A DNA stretch of 64,000 nucleotides, from NCBI GenBank assembly GCA_020284085.1, contig JACEVL010000484.1:1483501-1547500 (forward strand), written 5' to 3'. Of this stretch, positions 34,701 through 48,300 are shown one piece after another. Made by a program: the position numbers and the translations under genes. The notes under the pieces are model-generated. The model saw nothing but the letters and a program-made list of their open reading frames with translations, did not search any database and had not been told where the DNA came from. Numbering within the stretch: the stretch's first letter is position 1; the number at the start of each line of letters is the position of its first letter. Origin of the DNA: Aporrectodea caliginosa. Lineage: Eukaryota > Annelida > Clitellata > Crassiclitellata > Lumbricidae.

Positions 34701-37700
34701 TTTTGAGTGGTGCTATATAAATGTTCGATTACATTACATTACACAATGTTACGAAGCACCTGCTCTCAATGGCTTTACAAATGACAATTCCATGTGCTGG
34801 AAACCACTATCAGTGTGAGTGGTGGATAATAAATGCCATAATGTAGTCGTGTGTTCACTTATGTTATACAAAGTCAGTTTCATCTACCAATGTTTCCAAA
34901 GATGATTCCGTTTTCTGTGGACGCAACCTTGACGCTGGCCTTGATGTTGGTGAAATCCTGAGGACTCATGACAACCGGCTGAGGTTTCTCCACCAACTTC
35001 AGATCGCCTGCACAGAATATGCAAAGCAAATTAGATGGGGCATGATAAAATGTTCATTTATTAGATAAATATCAATAAAATTCCTCAAACACTTCATATT
35101 CAAACATTTTTGCCAAATCTTTATTCGACTATAGAGCATACAGTGAATAACAACTTCCGTTACTGAACTACGTTGCTTCAGAAAATCAGCTGAAAGATCC
35201 AACCCAAAGGATTGATTCACATGTGTTATTCTAAACATTTAGTAATTGCTCAACATCACAGTAACATGTGTTCAGCTGGTAATGCATAATTGTTACCATA
35301 CAGAATTCAAAGCAATGTTATATAAACACAGTAGCACACAACCATGGGCAAGTTGTCATTGTAATTGGAATTATCACGATTTATATAGCATCGTGGATAG
35401 CAAGCTACTTCTACTATGCTTTACACAGACTGTCTACTGTCAGCGCAAATGCTCGGAGTTATGCAACAAGTGCATTTTAAACTGTTTTTTTTTAACAGAA
35501 AGGCTCTTGGCTTGTTTGTGCACTGAGGTAAATGAAACAGTACCTTACAGTTGCAACCAATTTCAACCAAGAATGATGTGGCTGACAACAGACTCAAATC
35601 AAAAGACCTGAATCTAACAAAGATGTTGTGCTTGAAAAGAATTGAAGACAGGACACTGAACTGACTTCTAACCTCTTCAGCCGTTGACGGAAATACGTTG
35701 GTTGGTTCCACGTTTGTGGGCCCGCCACTGGTTAATCTTTGAGCTAACTGTGCATTGTTTTGATGAAATATTTTTGTTTGTAATGACACTTATCATTATA
35801 ATAGGCTGGCGCAGAGAGCGTCTCTGAGTAAATATCTTGAAGAGGCGATACATATATTCTCAGAATGAATGAACAATGCGGCTCCCAAAATGATGCAAAG
35901 CAACTACAAAAGATGAAGGTTTCTACATTCAACAAACCGAGAGTAGCAAGTTCCAGTGTCAGATTCTGAAGAGTGTCGTTGGTCTGGTTGACGATGAGAA
36001 CGTCAAGGACAATGTCGTACTGGTTGACGTGCACATATGCCTCTGCATACACTGGATCGGAAAAACCGGTCAACTGCGTAACCTAAGCAGTCATCAAAGC
36101 AACGTCAACAACCACACACAAACTATTTCTTTACTTATTATTCATTGATAAGCCAATCCCTTATTTTGCTAAGCTAATTCATTAAATATTCACTGAAGAT
36201 ATAATAATAATAAAAACTCAATAATAATTCTCAACAATTAATAGGTGCTGTTCCAGACGTTTTCTACTGTTCTTAATTAATGTTTAAGTCCCTGAGGGAT
36301 CATATGTACCTCGGGGCAAATAAATTATAAGACAATTTGTATAGCGCCACAGCACAGCCGAGGTCAAAGGAAAGGGGGCACTGGACAAGAGTTCAAAAGT
36401 CATTGACAGTCATATGATTGTTTACAAAGGCAGGTCTTGAGCTGTGATTTAAATGTCTCCAGAGATCGCACATTTTTCACATGGTCGGGAAGACTATTCA
36501 TGCAGTTCTCAAAATATTTATATCACAGGGAGATCGAACACAAAAGGCCCGTGTCCAATCAACGCTAGGCTAGGAAAGGACAGGACCACATAGCTCATTA
36601 TCAAGTAACACCAGTCTTAAAAGCTCAAACACACAGACATGACAATTCTTGTGCATGGAGTCAGACACTGTTACATGTTAGCCTATCAGTTACCTTGTTC
36701 AGCTTTGAAGAAGCCGAGAGATCGGACTCCTTTTTGCCTCCCATTCCCAGAGCCTGTGACAACGTCAGGTCGAACATGTTCTGAAATTAAACAACCACAT
36801 CATCACGTTTTCCTTCCAGACATAATTTTTATTCTATTTATCATCAGGAGTTTTCAGTTTCTGTATATTCAGTTGTAGCCAAAGTAAATAAGCCAAACAT
36901 TGTTTCAGCCTGAACATGGTCTTGTCTGAAAGTTATATGATCGAGTTCTACCCTAAGATGATGAGGATGAGTTTCTCTACCCCAAGGCAAGTCCATTGGC
37001 CTTTATGCCATTGCCTTCCTCAAGCAAATGTGGGTAAGCAACTTGTCCAAGGTCGCTATGCAGTGGCTTGAAATATGTTCTAAACGAAAGAAATTTCCTG
37101 TGTCAAAAGAAATAGGCAAATATACCCCAGCAGAAGGCACAACACTTCTTCATAAAACTATCAGTGTATTGTTAACTTACCTCTGTGGCACCAAGATCGT
37201 TCTTGGAAAGCAGCTGAAGGAAGCTGATGGGGTCGTCTGCCTGAACTCGGGCTGATTTCTTTTCACGAAGCTGTTTGTCAACAAGAAAGCATTGTCAGCA
37301 TCATCCACCATCATCACTGATTGTAACTATCAAAATGGCTGATCTTGTTATTTTATAACCTTCAGTGCAATTAGTGCGACTATTACCACTATTGTTTTCA
37401 TCATCATTATTTACTCAAAATCCTTGTTAAAGCATTTGACGTGATTATTATTTGCATTTACTAAGTGTCACTATCTAACAACGAAACATCAACTGATGGA
37501 ACTAAGTAAAGATGTGTGACAGATTTCTTCAAGGTCTCTACACAGTAACCATCTCAGGAAAGGCTACAACCAACAAACTGCGCATCACATGGCAAGCACT
37601 CGAATGAAGTGGCTACCATGTCATGCAAAAGTCTAATTGTAATTACAATCTATATAGCATCGCCAGTAGCAAGCTACTTCAAGAATGCTTTACAAAACTG

Positions 37701-39888
37701 TCTACTGTCAGCACAAATGCTAATGCTCGGAGTTACATAACAAGTAGGAGGCAGATGATCAAATGCAAAGAACCTTTCTTATTCGTATGTTATATTCTCA
37801 TCATTCTTGTCTTTGAATGTACATATTTTTGGATAATGTCATTGTAACTCAGAATGTGGTCTGCAACTGTGAAATAAAGTCGATAGTTACTTATTTAAGT
37901 ACATTTTAAACTGTTTTTGAAAAGAGAAAGGCTTTTGATTTTCTGAATAGGTGCAGGAAGACTGTTCCAGGCACGTGAACCAGTGACCCAAGAGATTCAT
38001 CATTCCGATACATCATGAGCTATTTAATGGCAAGAATAGATTCCATACCTTTTGGTATTCCTTCTCCTCCTCAACCTTAACAGACAGCATCACGGACAGT
38101 GACTGCCGGCAGAGGTCGTTAAAGACCTGGAACATCAACGGCGACTTCTCTGCCAAAACGCGGATACAGGTGGCAATACGATCCACATCATCATCAGTAA
38201 TCGGCTGCAGACAGAAAGTTTAAACTCATATCATATAATGTAGCCACAAAGATTAAACAGAATGTGATTACAATCACACAAGAAATGCTACATGTCCTGT
38301 TGCCGAGTGCATATAATTCAAGATCATCCTGCTGGTAAATGCCTTGTGCTGATACTGCCCCAGGGAGATTGGTGTTCCAGTAGCAAGTTGTCTGGATAGG
38401 CAGTCACTGTGCTCCGCAGCCCTTTAGAGATGCACAGATGCCGCACTTCAACTCAATCCCATCGTGCCTTCTCACGGTCTGCCAATGCATTTATGCACTG
38501 TTGCTTTGATTCTGTACAGCAAATTTTCAAACTGCCTTAAAAGCACCAGTGAGATGTATTATTGTATTCGTTAATTGGTTCACAAACAGACAGGCACCCC
38601 GCTATCTGGTATATAGAATATAGCAAAATGTTAAGTGACTACTTTGTAAGATCGAGTAATGTCTAAGGTAGAGTTCACGTGGAGCTACATAAAAGAAAAT
38701 CAAGCTCTAGGTACATACGAAATCTAGGTATGTAAGAAATTTCGAAAGATGACTTAATTTAGCTTGGCAATGTCTTAGTCATGTGTGCAACACTTTTATG
38801 CAATAGTTTAAGTATAGGGTGGCCTGATATATACATAGAGCTCTGCAGAAATTTACTGGATGCTTATGAAGCCCTTCAAGGGCTACTGTAGCACATTTAC
38901 TGTGTGAGAACATTTAATGTGCCACAGTATGCAGTATGGCCTTTGATCTGGGTTTTATCAAATTGATTTAGGAGTTATCAAGTTGACAGTTAGTTTCCTG
39001 TATGGATAAGTTGTCCAACACTAGGACTCCCTTTTGTACTTCAGCTGAATGATCCATCCATCATCCTAAAGACCACACATCTGAGACTTGTTGTTGAAAG
39101 AGACATGGAAAATTGAGCAAAAGCCTTATGTATCAACTCCACAAGCTTACCTTTGTTGGAAGTCCTGATTTGCCGAGATGAAGAATTGTGGCCATGATGA
39201 GCATTGCTTCAGCCAAGAAAGCCTAACCAGCCCAAAAAAACAAACAGTGAGTTACTTCACAATGAATCTGAGTGATTATGTAATGCAATAAACAAAAACT
39301 TAAATTCAGTGTAAAATGATGCAAAGAAATCTTTAGTATCCTCAATAAACCATATCTGGCAGAATTGTTTTTATGTCTAACATTTTTATCAGGGTTCAAT
39401 GTGCAATGTCACATTCATCACTGCACTATCTGAGGACGAAACAAATATCTGGTGCAATCAGTATGCACACAACCGACAACCGGTACTCAGTACAAACAAG
39501 TGTCTACACTTAATCTATTAATAATCTTTGCCTACTATTTAACCTCCTTAGCGTTTCATTTTCTCCCAGAAAAACGAGCCAAAAACGTTGCATTGTTTTA
39601 CGTATGCATGTATATGCATGAATATACATGTGTAGGTATATATGTATATATGTAAACATGCATAGCCATATATGCATACATTTACATATATACATATGTA
39701 TATATATGTACAAATACATGTATAAATTTACATATATATATGTATATATATACAGATATATGTATGTATGTATGTATGTATGTATATATATGTATATATA
39801 TATGTACATATACATCTATGTGTGTAAATATATACATGTGTAGGTATAATTATATATAATTATGTAGGTATATATGTATTTATATATG

Positions 39889-39920
<32 letters not shown>

Positions 39921-40505
39921 TGTATGTATGTATGTATGTATGTATATTAGAGCTGTACCGATATCGCTTTTTGCCGATTATGCCGATACCGCGTATAGCC
40001 GATTATTAAATTGCCGATACCGATACCGCGTATAGCCGATTATTAAACTGCCAATACCCATTATGAGACCGAATATTTCATTATTTGTATACTCAAAATG
40101 TTCGGTTCCGAAACATAAACCAATAATCTATCGTCGCAACTATAAGGGTGAATGTTTAAATTAAGTTGGGAAGTTGTTAACGATATGTTTTAATGCATGA
40201 ATAATATGGGACGTAAAACGGTAGATGAAAATCGAAAAAAACTTGGAATATGCAAAAATTCAAGTAAAATCATTAAATTATAACACAATTTTGACATCGG
40301 CACCGATTAACCGATTATTTCTGCCGATACCCGATTATGCCGATTGTTCTAATAATCGGCCCGATTACGCGTATGGCCGTTTAATCGGTACAGCTCTAAT
40401 GTATATATATGTATATATATGTACATATACATCTATGTGTGTAAATATATACATGTGTAGGTATAATTATATATAATTATGTAGGTATATATGTATTTAT
40501 ATATG

Positions 40506-40537
<32 letters not shown>

Positions 40538-42355
40538 TGTATGTATGTATGTATGTATGTATGTATGTATGTATGTATGTATGTATGTATGTATGTATGT
40601 ACGTGCGTACGTATGTATGTATGTATGTATATATATGTACATATACATCTATGTGTGTAAATATATACATGTGTAGGTATAATTATATATAATTATGTAT
40701 TTATATATGTATATGTATGTATGTATGATTGTATGTATGTATGTATGTATGTATGTATATATATGTATATATATGTACATATACATCTATGTGTGTAAAT
40801 ATATACATGTGTAGGTATAATTATATATAATTATGTAGGTATATATGTATTTATATATGTATATGTATGTATGGATGTATGTATGTATGTATCCGCGAAC
40901 TAACCTTAATAAGTCAATGGTTCGTTGCTAATAGACTTACGTTAAATGTGGAGAAAACTAACTTTATAAACTTCAAATCACATAGAAAAATTAAACCAGT
41001 AAACTTGGCCCTAAATCTCGAGGGAAGCCCTATCCTTCAAGTAGACTCCACCAAGTTTCTAGGGGTGTTTCTAGATCAACATTTATCATGGAAAACACAC
41101 ATTAATTACATCTCACAAAAAATAGCCAAAAACATAGGAATAGTCTCAAGAATCGCGTATCTGCTCCCACTAACAATTAGGCTGAACTTATATTACTCAC
41201 TAATCCTCCCATATCTAAGTTATTGCAACTTAATCTGGGCCTCAAATTATGAATCCCGAATCCATAAATTAATAATCCTTCAAAAGAAGGCAGTTAGACT
41301 AATTCAGGGAGCCCGTAAAGACGCTCATACAGCCCCCATTTTTAGGGACTTGAACCTGCTAAACTTAACACAGATAAGAAGTCTGCAAATAGGAGAATTT
41401 ATCTATCGCTACGAACACAATTTGCTACCCACGTCATTCGCAGGGTACTTCACTCTCGGCTCTCAGATTCATGATCACTTTACAAGGAGGGCTGCATCTT
41501 ACCGTCCAGCAAAAGCACGGACCAACACAAGACAATTTAGCATTAGAGCGGCAGGACCATTATTTTGGAACTCTATCCCATATGAAATTCGTTCTTCTAA
41601 AACCCGACACGAATTTAAAAAAACATTACGCTTCTTTCTCATGGGCGCACACCAATAGACATAATGAGGAACTAATATTCTGAAAGTATATAGGCACATA
41701 TAAACTTACACCTGTTGCACGATGCACCGGTCCTCGAGTTATTTAGTTAAGCTATATTAGATAAGTTTAGTTAAGTTACCCGATGTACGACTTTCGTCTC
41801 CTTTGTTCTTTTATGAAAAAAAATAAATAAAATGTTGGCTTTCCTAGCCCAGCCTTCTTCCGAACCTTAGCTACTTGACGCAACTGGGTGTCTCCAACCA
41901 GCGGGATTTCAATCCCTTAGGAGCCTCCCATTGCTCCCATTAATAACCCCTCCCCGATACTGTTAAAATAACTGTTATGTGCCTTTATTGTTCATTGTTA
42001 CAATTACGCTGTTTTTGATTAGCACAAATGTATGTATTTTATCGGTTGTTAAAGGTTGCAATAAATATTGATTGAATTGAATTGAAATGTATGTATGTAT
42101 GTATGTATATATATGTATATATATATGTACATATACATCTATGTGTGTAAATATATACATGTGTAGGTATAATTATATATAATTATGTAGGTATATATGT
42201 ATTTATATATGTATATGTATGTATGTATGATTGTATGTATGTATGTATGTATGTATGTATGTATATATATGTACATATACATCTATGTGTGTAAATATAT
42301 ACATGTGTAGGTATAATTATATATAATTATGTAGGTATATATGTATTTATATATG

Positions 42356-42387
<32 letters not shown>

Positions 42388-45300
42388 TGTATGTATGTAT
42401 GTATGTATGTATGTATTTATGTATGTATGAGCCCGAACGTGACTCGGGGTTAACCGCTTTTGCATAGAATTCCCGGCCCGAGTAACGTTCGGGGTTAACG
42501 TCAAGGAGGTTAAAACGGACTCACCGCAGTATGATTACAATTCATAATATCAATGATGATCACAAAGTTATTACAGGAGTCGAATTTAACTGTTTGGCAG
42601 CCATCACATCCTACTGCTCATTTTACCAATGCCATCTGGCGAATGAAAGGGTGAGTCGACCTTAGATGAATGCTTACGTTTTGCTTCTTTGGATCTGGAG
42701 TTTGAGAGATGAATCGCAGTGCCAACTTTGTCAATGTGGTTGATAGTGCAGCACCAACAAAGAAGTCGCCATCCATTAAGAACTGTCTGAGAGGAGGCCT
42801 GCAGAAGCAATCAGTTCAAGCAGTAAATAAATCATTTCAATCAATATGAGTGTTGGGAGGGGCAATGAAGACTCTTGGAATTGGCTGATTATGCACCTCC
42901 GATAGGTGAAAAATCATACAAGCTTGCCAAAGTTCACAAAGATATCAGTGAGCCTTTGTAAAAATTTTGTCAAGCAGGTTAATGAAGAGTTTAAAAGCTA
43001 AAACATATACTGGCCTATGTTCATCATAGCTGAAGAAAAATGTTTGCTCCTGTACTTAAGCCTGCTAACACTAATGTCAAACCGGTTGGTCAATCAGAGC
43101 CATGCTAGTTGTCAGAATTTTTTTACGAATGAATGACTTAGTCAGGAATGGTTTAGTTAAATAGTACTTGTTCAGCAAAGCTGTGCCTTTCACATAATAA
43201 TAATATTCGTCTATTAAATCAATCTGACATGTACACAGTAAGATTACAGGATACAGTAGTAACAGATAATAACAAGTTTAACAGGACTCAAATTTAACTG
43301 TATGGCAGCCTGCAAGGCGCCCATCTGTCCTACTGCTCCTTTTACCATTGCCCCTAGGGAGTGGAAGGCTGAGTCGACCTTATATGACTAGCATGTATCG
43401 AACCCGCATCTTCTGATCTTCGTGCCAGCGTGTTACCAATCAACCATCTCCCTGCCCCAACATATATTGTGCTTCTTATATGCTTCTTGCCTGACTTGTT
43501 CCTTTTTGGTTGGAGCACTTGAACTGAAGGCGCTCTGTGAGGCGTATGTTCCATCAGCCGTAACCAATTTCTGGATTGTGCCCTGTGTCATCTGGATATC
43601 TTCTTCTTTCACCTCTCCAGTCGCCTTTTTCATCTCGTCATCCACGATTGGAATCTGATGAGAGAAACACAAGATAATAAAGCAACCACTTCCCCTACAC
43701 ACACAAAATTAAGGGCAAAGTCAGGTAAGAAGAAGAAAAGCCAGTCCTCTCCCTCACCGTCTCATCTTCCCACTGAGAGTGTATGCTCACTGTACTCACA
43801 ATAGCCGAGTTGGCTATGGGCGCAGGTATCTCGAACCAAATTCCTGCCCTGGCAGGTATTTGAACCCCAACCTCTCAATTTAGAGACCAGCACGCTAACC
43901 ACTAAACTATCAAATCAGCTAAGATGAGCAAACAATTCAGTTAAGTACTTTAAGCTCAGGCATGGTAAAGTCTGGCATAGTTAACTTTACTGTTTAAACT
44001 AGAAGGGTCTTCTTTCAACAAGAAACTAATTTCCCCACCAGTAAAGTGTTGAAAGTACTTCTGAGTGCAAATTCTGAAGGCTCACTGGCACATTACATGT
44101 GTTTATTTGCAGTACCAGTAAACATGATAGAATTTACACTACTGCTTCACTACTTCTATGTGATCGTCTACTCTGGCTGACGATTCCTGAATAGAAACTC
44201 TGCCATACAATGTTCAAATACTTAGACATCTTGGACCTTCACACCTGTGCAACAACATCATACAGTTTGCCAGCAGTTGTATTCATCCCATATTCTAAGA
44301 GTTCAAGATTGTGTACATAAATCAGTAATTATGCCTTTGTTGTGGCAGCTCCTACTCTCAGAATGGTCTTCAATCAAGATCAAAATAATGTGCCAAATCT
44401 CCCATTAATTTCTAGGGCTTCTCAAGATTTCCCATTTTAGCAATCATATGGCAACTGACAACTTAAGGTCTGTTCTACCGTGAAGCACACTCAAGATTGC
44501 TTTGCCGCTGAACTGTGTAAAAAATTTGTCTTCGTGATTATATACTTCATAATGTACACCAAAATTTGGTTAGCAATTGGTTCAATAAAGGATATACTTA
44601 CTTACTTACTTACTTCTGCAAATGATCTTAAATGGATTGTGGAATAACTACAATACACTGGTACTCACGTCACCAAGAGACTGTCGAACCAAAGTCATGA
44701 CACTCTGAATATCTTCTCTTGTTGTGCAGTATTCACCAAGAATCCAAAGAGCAGCACGATGTATTCTGGTATAAATAGACAACCATTGTAACTGAATGCA
44801 AACTAAGATAGGCCAAGGTCAGAGGTTATAATGCAAGGAAAAGTTTAGGAAAATAAAGGCAGGGAATGTTATAGAACAGCTAAATTAAATAACATAACGC
44901 TAAGATAGGTAAGATATTTTAGGAGAGGCAGGTAGGGTTTCTAACAAAACATGAAAAGGTAAAGTAGAGTAACAAAAGAAGGTATACACACAATATCCAC
45001 TGCAAATTCTAATATACAAGAATAGTTCCGTAAGCTACCCGTGAGGCAGCTACGGGTATGAAGTGCTAGTGACTTCATTTTCTGACGAAGGCAAGTGGCC
45101 AGTCCCCTCCCTCACTGTCTCATCTTCCCACCGACAGTATAAGGGTATGAAGTGCTAGCAACTTCATTTTCTTAGCCTTGGCATATGAGGGCAGGTGGCC
45201 AGTCCTCTCCCTCACTGTCTCATCTTCGCACCAACAGTGAACGGTCAGCATACTCATTATAGCTGAGTTGGCTAGTTATACAGGTCGAGCAAAAATCTTG

Positions 45301-48300
45301 AACCAAACTTCTGCCATGGCAGGGATTTGAACCCCCGACCTCTCGATTGATAGTCCAGCATGCTAACCATTACACTATCGAGCACCTCCTATATAACATT
45401 GTTGGAAATACAGACCCCAAATTTACACGTGCTTTAAAGACATAACCTCATTAAAGTGACCTCATTAGAAAACAGCATTCAATTCAGTCCGTAAAGGAAG
45501 CTTCATAGCGACGGTTCAGTGTATTTACAAAATTCAGAAGAATCTCAATATGGCAAGTCCAACACATTACCACTTTGTCACTTCATAACCGTGGTGTACT
45601 CACTTGAGTGCTTTAATTGATGGAAAAGTGTCGAGCAACTTGGCAATTATGACCGGTCGAAGTGGCTCGAAGCGGTGGATGGCCTCACGAACGAAAACAA
45701 GGACATCGGCAGCAGCCATTTCGTTCTGATCACTCAAGAATTCTATCAGCTACACATAGAAGAAGACCATCTCAAGCACACGATAACAACAAAAACAATT
45801 GTCTGCATATCAGAGATGGGCATGATTAGTTAAACTGCTAATTGATTAGAATTAGCTACTGAAATTTGTTAATCGATTAGAATTAGCAAATTCTTGTAGC
45901 TAATCGATTAGAATTACAATTAGCCAAACTTAGACAAACAGCTAATCAAATACCTAATCGATTAGTTAAATTGTTAATCAATTAGCATAAGAATTAGCTG
46001 AAATTTGCTATCGATTAGAATTAGAATTTAGCAAAATCTTGTAGCTAATCGATTAGAATTAGAATAAGCGGTTTGTCTAATCGATTAGCTAACTGATTAG
46101 AATCTAATCGATAAGTTACCCATCTCTGCTGCATATTAACTACAGTCACTGAAAGACAGTAAAGTCGAATCAGCACTGTTATTAACATATAACCCTTTGA
46201 TGACAAGAGTGTACTAAAAGTGACCGGGAAATCAACTCAGCTCGTCGTTAAAGTGTTAAGCACTATAAAACTGGTACTAATGATTAACATATTAGCTCTG
46301 AAATATTGTAAAACTGGTGTTAGAGAAAACGGTTCTATAAAGGCAGATAAGCAAGAGTTACCTTTGTCTACTACAAAATCACTGGATACAATGGGCTTGG
46401 GAAGTAATGACTTGCCAAGAGCAGGTAATTTATTCAGGAAATGTTTTACAGCAAGAAAATATCTAAACAGCAGTTTCTGAGACAGCATAATGAATTCCAA
46501 AAAACTTTAAAAGGTATGACATTTGCAAAATTAAAACAGTAAACTCTCCTAGTGGGTTGAAAGGTCATGACAGAAGACTTACGACAGGAATAATGGTTCC
46601 AGCCACATCCTGGAACTTGACACTACACTGATGCAATGTTCGAACGAGCAACTGACGGTATTTTCCAGAATCCTCATGCTCCATCGAATTGTTCGTTTTG
46701 ACGACTTCTTTCTTCAGAACTAACACCATCTGTTGAAGAAACAAGAGGATATCTTCATCAGAAATACTTATTAGGAATATCAATAATCCACTCATAAATC
46801 AATGGAGAGCAAAATAACGTTCCCTGAATAGGAATAGGAACCAACGTATTAACAGGCACTACATATACGAACCATTTGTTTAAATACATATCCCTAGTAA
46901 ACCACGTAAGCTGAGGAAATTCTTCTTCTACAATATGCAATAATAATATTCACTTTAATCTCCCAATGCTACTAGCATAGTAAGGAACCCCATTCTCTGG
47001 CACAGGTATCGGAGAAACAATTATCCGTCTACAAAGGCCATATATTAAAAAAATTTTAGTCTATTAACAAACTCCACCTGTTCATAGAATCAATAATCCC
47101 TAATGAACCTCATTTATTAAAAGTGGCTGATTACTAACAAGACAACAGATGTCAGATTACAATTACAATTATAATACCACCCTTTGTCACTAGATGCTGG
47201 TCAATAAAAATCCCATAATACTTGCCTCTTCGATATTCCTAGAAGTCACCAAATCGAGGGCTAGATTCAGTGTCTTCTTGCGAACTTCAAGATCTGGTGC
47301 AGACAAAACACGCAGGATGTCCATCACAAGTTCCTGAAAAAACACAAAAACACTGACCCCTGTATACTTCTGCAATAATGTTGTTGCACAGAGACAACAA
47401 GGAGATGAAACAGTTATCTGCAGGTGAAAATGATCATGATTACGAATATCCAACGCAGAGAAGTAGCATTTTAAAAGGTCTCATTGGTTGCATTAGAACT
47501 ATGTAATTATTTGATTTGTCATGTTTTAAGCCCATCTCGGCCTTTCCAGTGACGTTTTTTCCTAGTTATATATGAAGGCACTTTGCACAAGAGTACGTAA
47601 CATACAGTTGCTAAGAACTATGTATTGGCATCTTGACCTGATAACAGTATATCTTGTGTGACATTACACACATATAAAACCAGAAAAATGTAAAAATGTA
47701 TGCTAAAACACAAAAGCCTAAAATACTGCAAGTCAACTTGTTGCATATAAAGTGCACATTAGCTTAGGCATCTTTAAACCCCATTATGACACAGTGTAGA
47801 ACCATATTTAAATGGTCATGCTACAAATAAGCGCTTCACATACCTACACTAACATGAAATGTCTTTAACACATAATGTATGTATGTATGTAATTGAACAT
47901 TTATATAGCACCCCTTCAACATATATATCCTGAGGTGCTCTCTGTGCTACCCTACATGATATCAAATGTCATTATGAACGAATATATTACATCAGTTAGC
48001 AAAACAATGCACATTAAGCTGAAAGAGTCACCAGAGTCACATAATTACTTAAACATGTGAAACAACTGGTAAATTTGATGGAATAACAAGTCTAAAGTGT
48101 GAAAAAGAAACAACTACTGAAAAGCAGTCAGATCAGTTCAATTACCTGGAGCACTTTCTCGTGTGCTGGAATATCTTTAAGTGCGATCAAACGATCCAGA
48201 ACTATCAGCTTTACATTGTTATCACTCTCCTTGACAATCAGCTCAATGTAGCTGCTTGCAGCCGCCTACAGGTCAACCACACATACATTTCACCTTCAAC

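Larger units (their letters stand above)
39600..42426. repeat. TATG compound satellite with two nested insertions
   Basis: Six copies of a unit containing GTACATATACATCTATGTGT, starting near 39804, 40421, 40637, 40775, 42127 and 42271, each followed by (TATG)n. Native spacing is about 140-215 bp; the wider gaps hold the MITE 39948-40398 and the LINE 40888-42088. Confidence 0.85.

Noticed and set aside
40888..41658. Host gene for a 260-residue protein
   Set aside because: Sequence is the C-terminal part of a non-LTR retrotransposon ORF2, followed by a LINE 3' UTR.
43385..43460. tRNA genes (also 4100-4175, 10301-10378, 16200-16262, 18231-18300 and others)
   Set aside because: A and B boxes are present but the acceptor stems do not pair cleanly, and the same bodies and tails follow in several copies; these are SINE heads.
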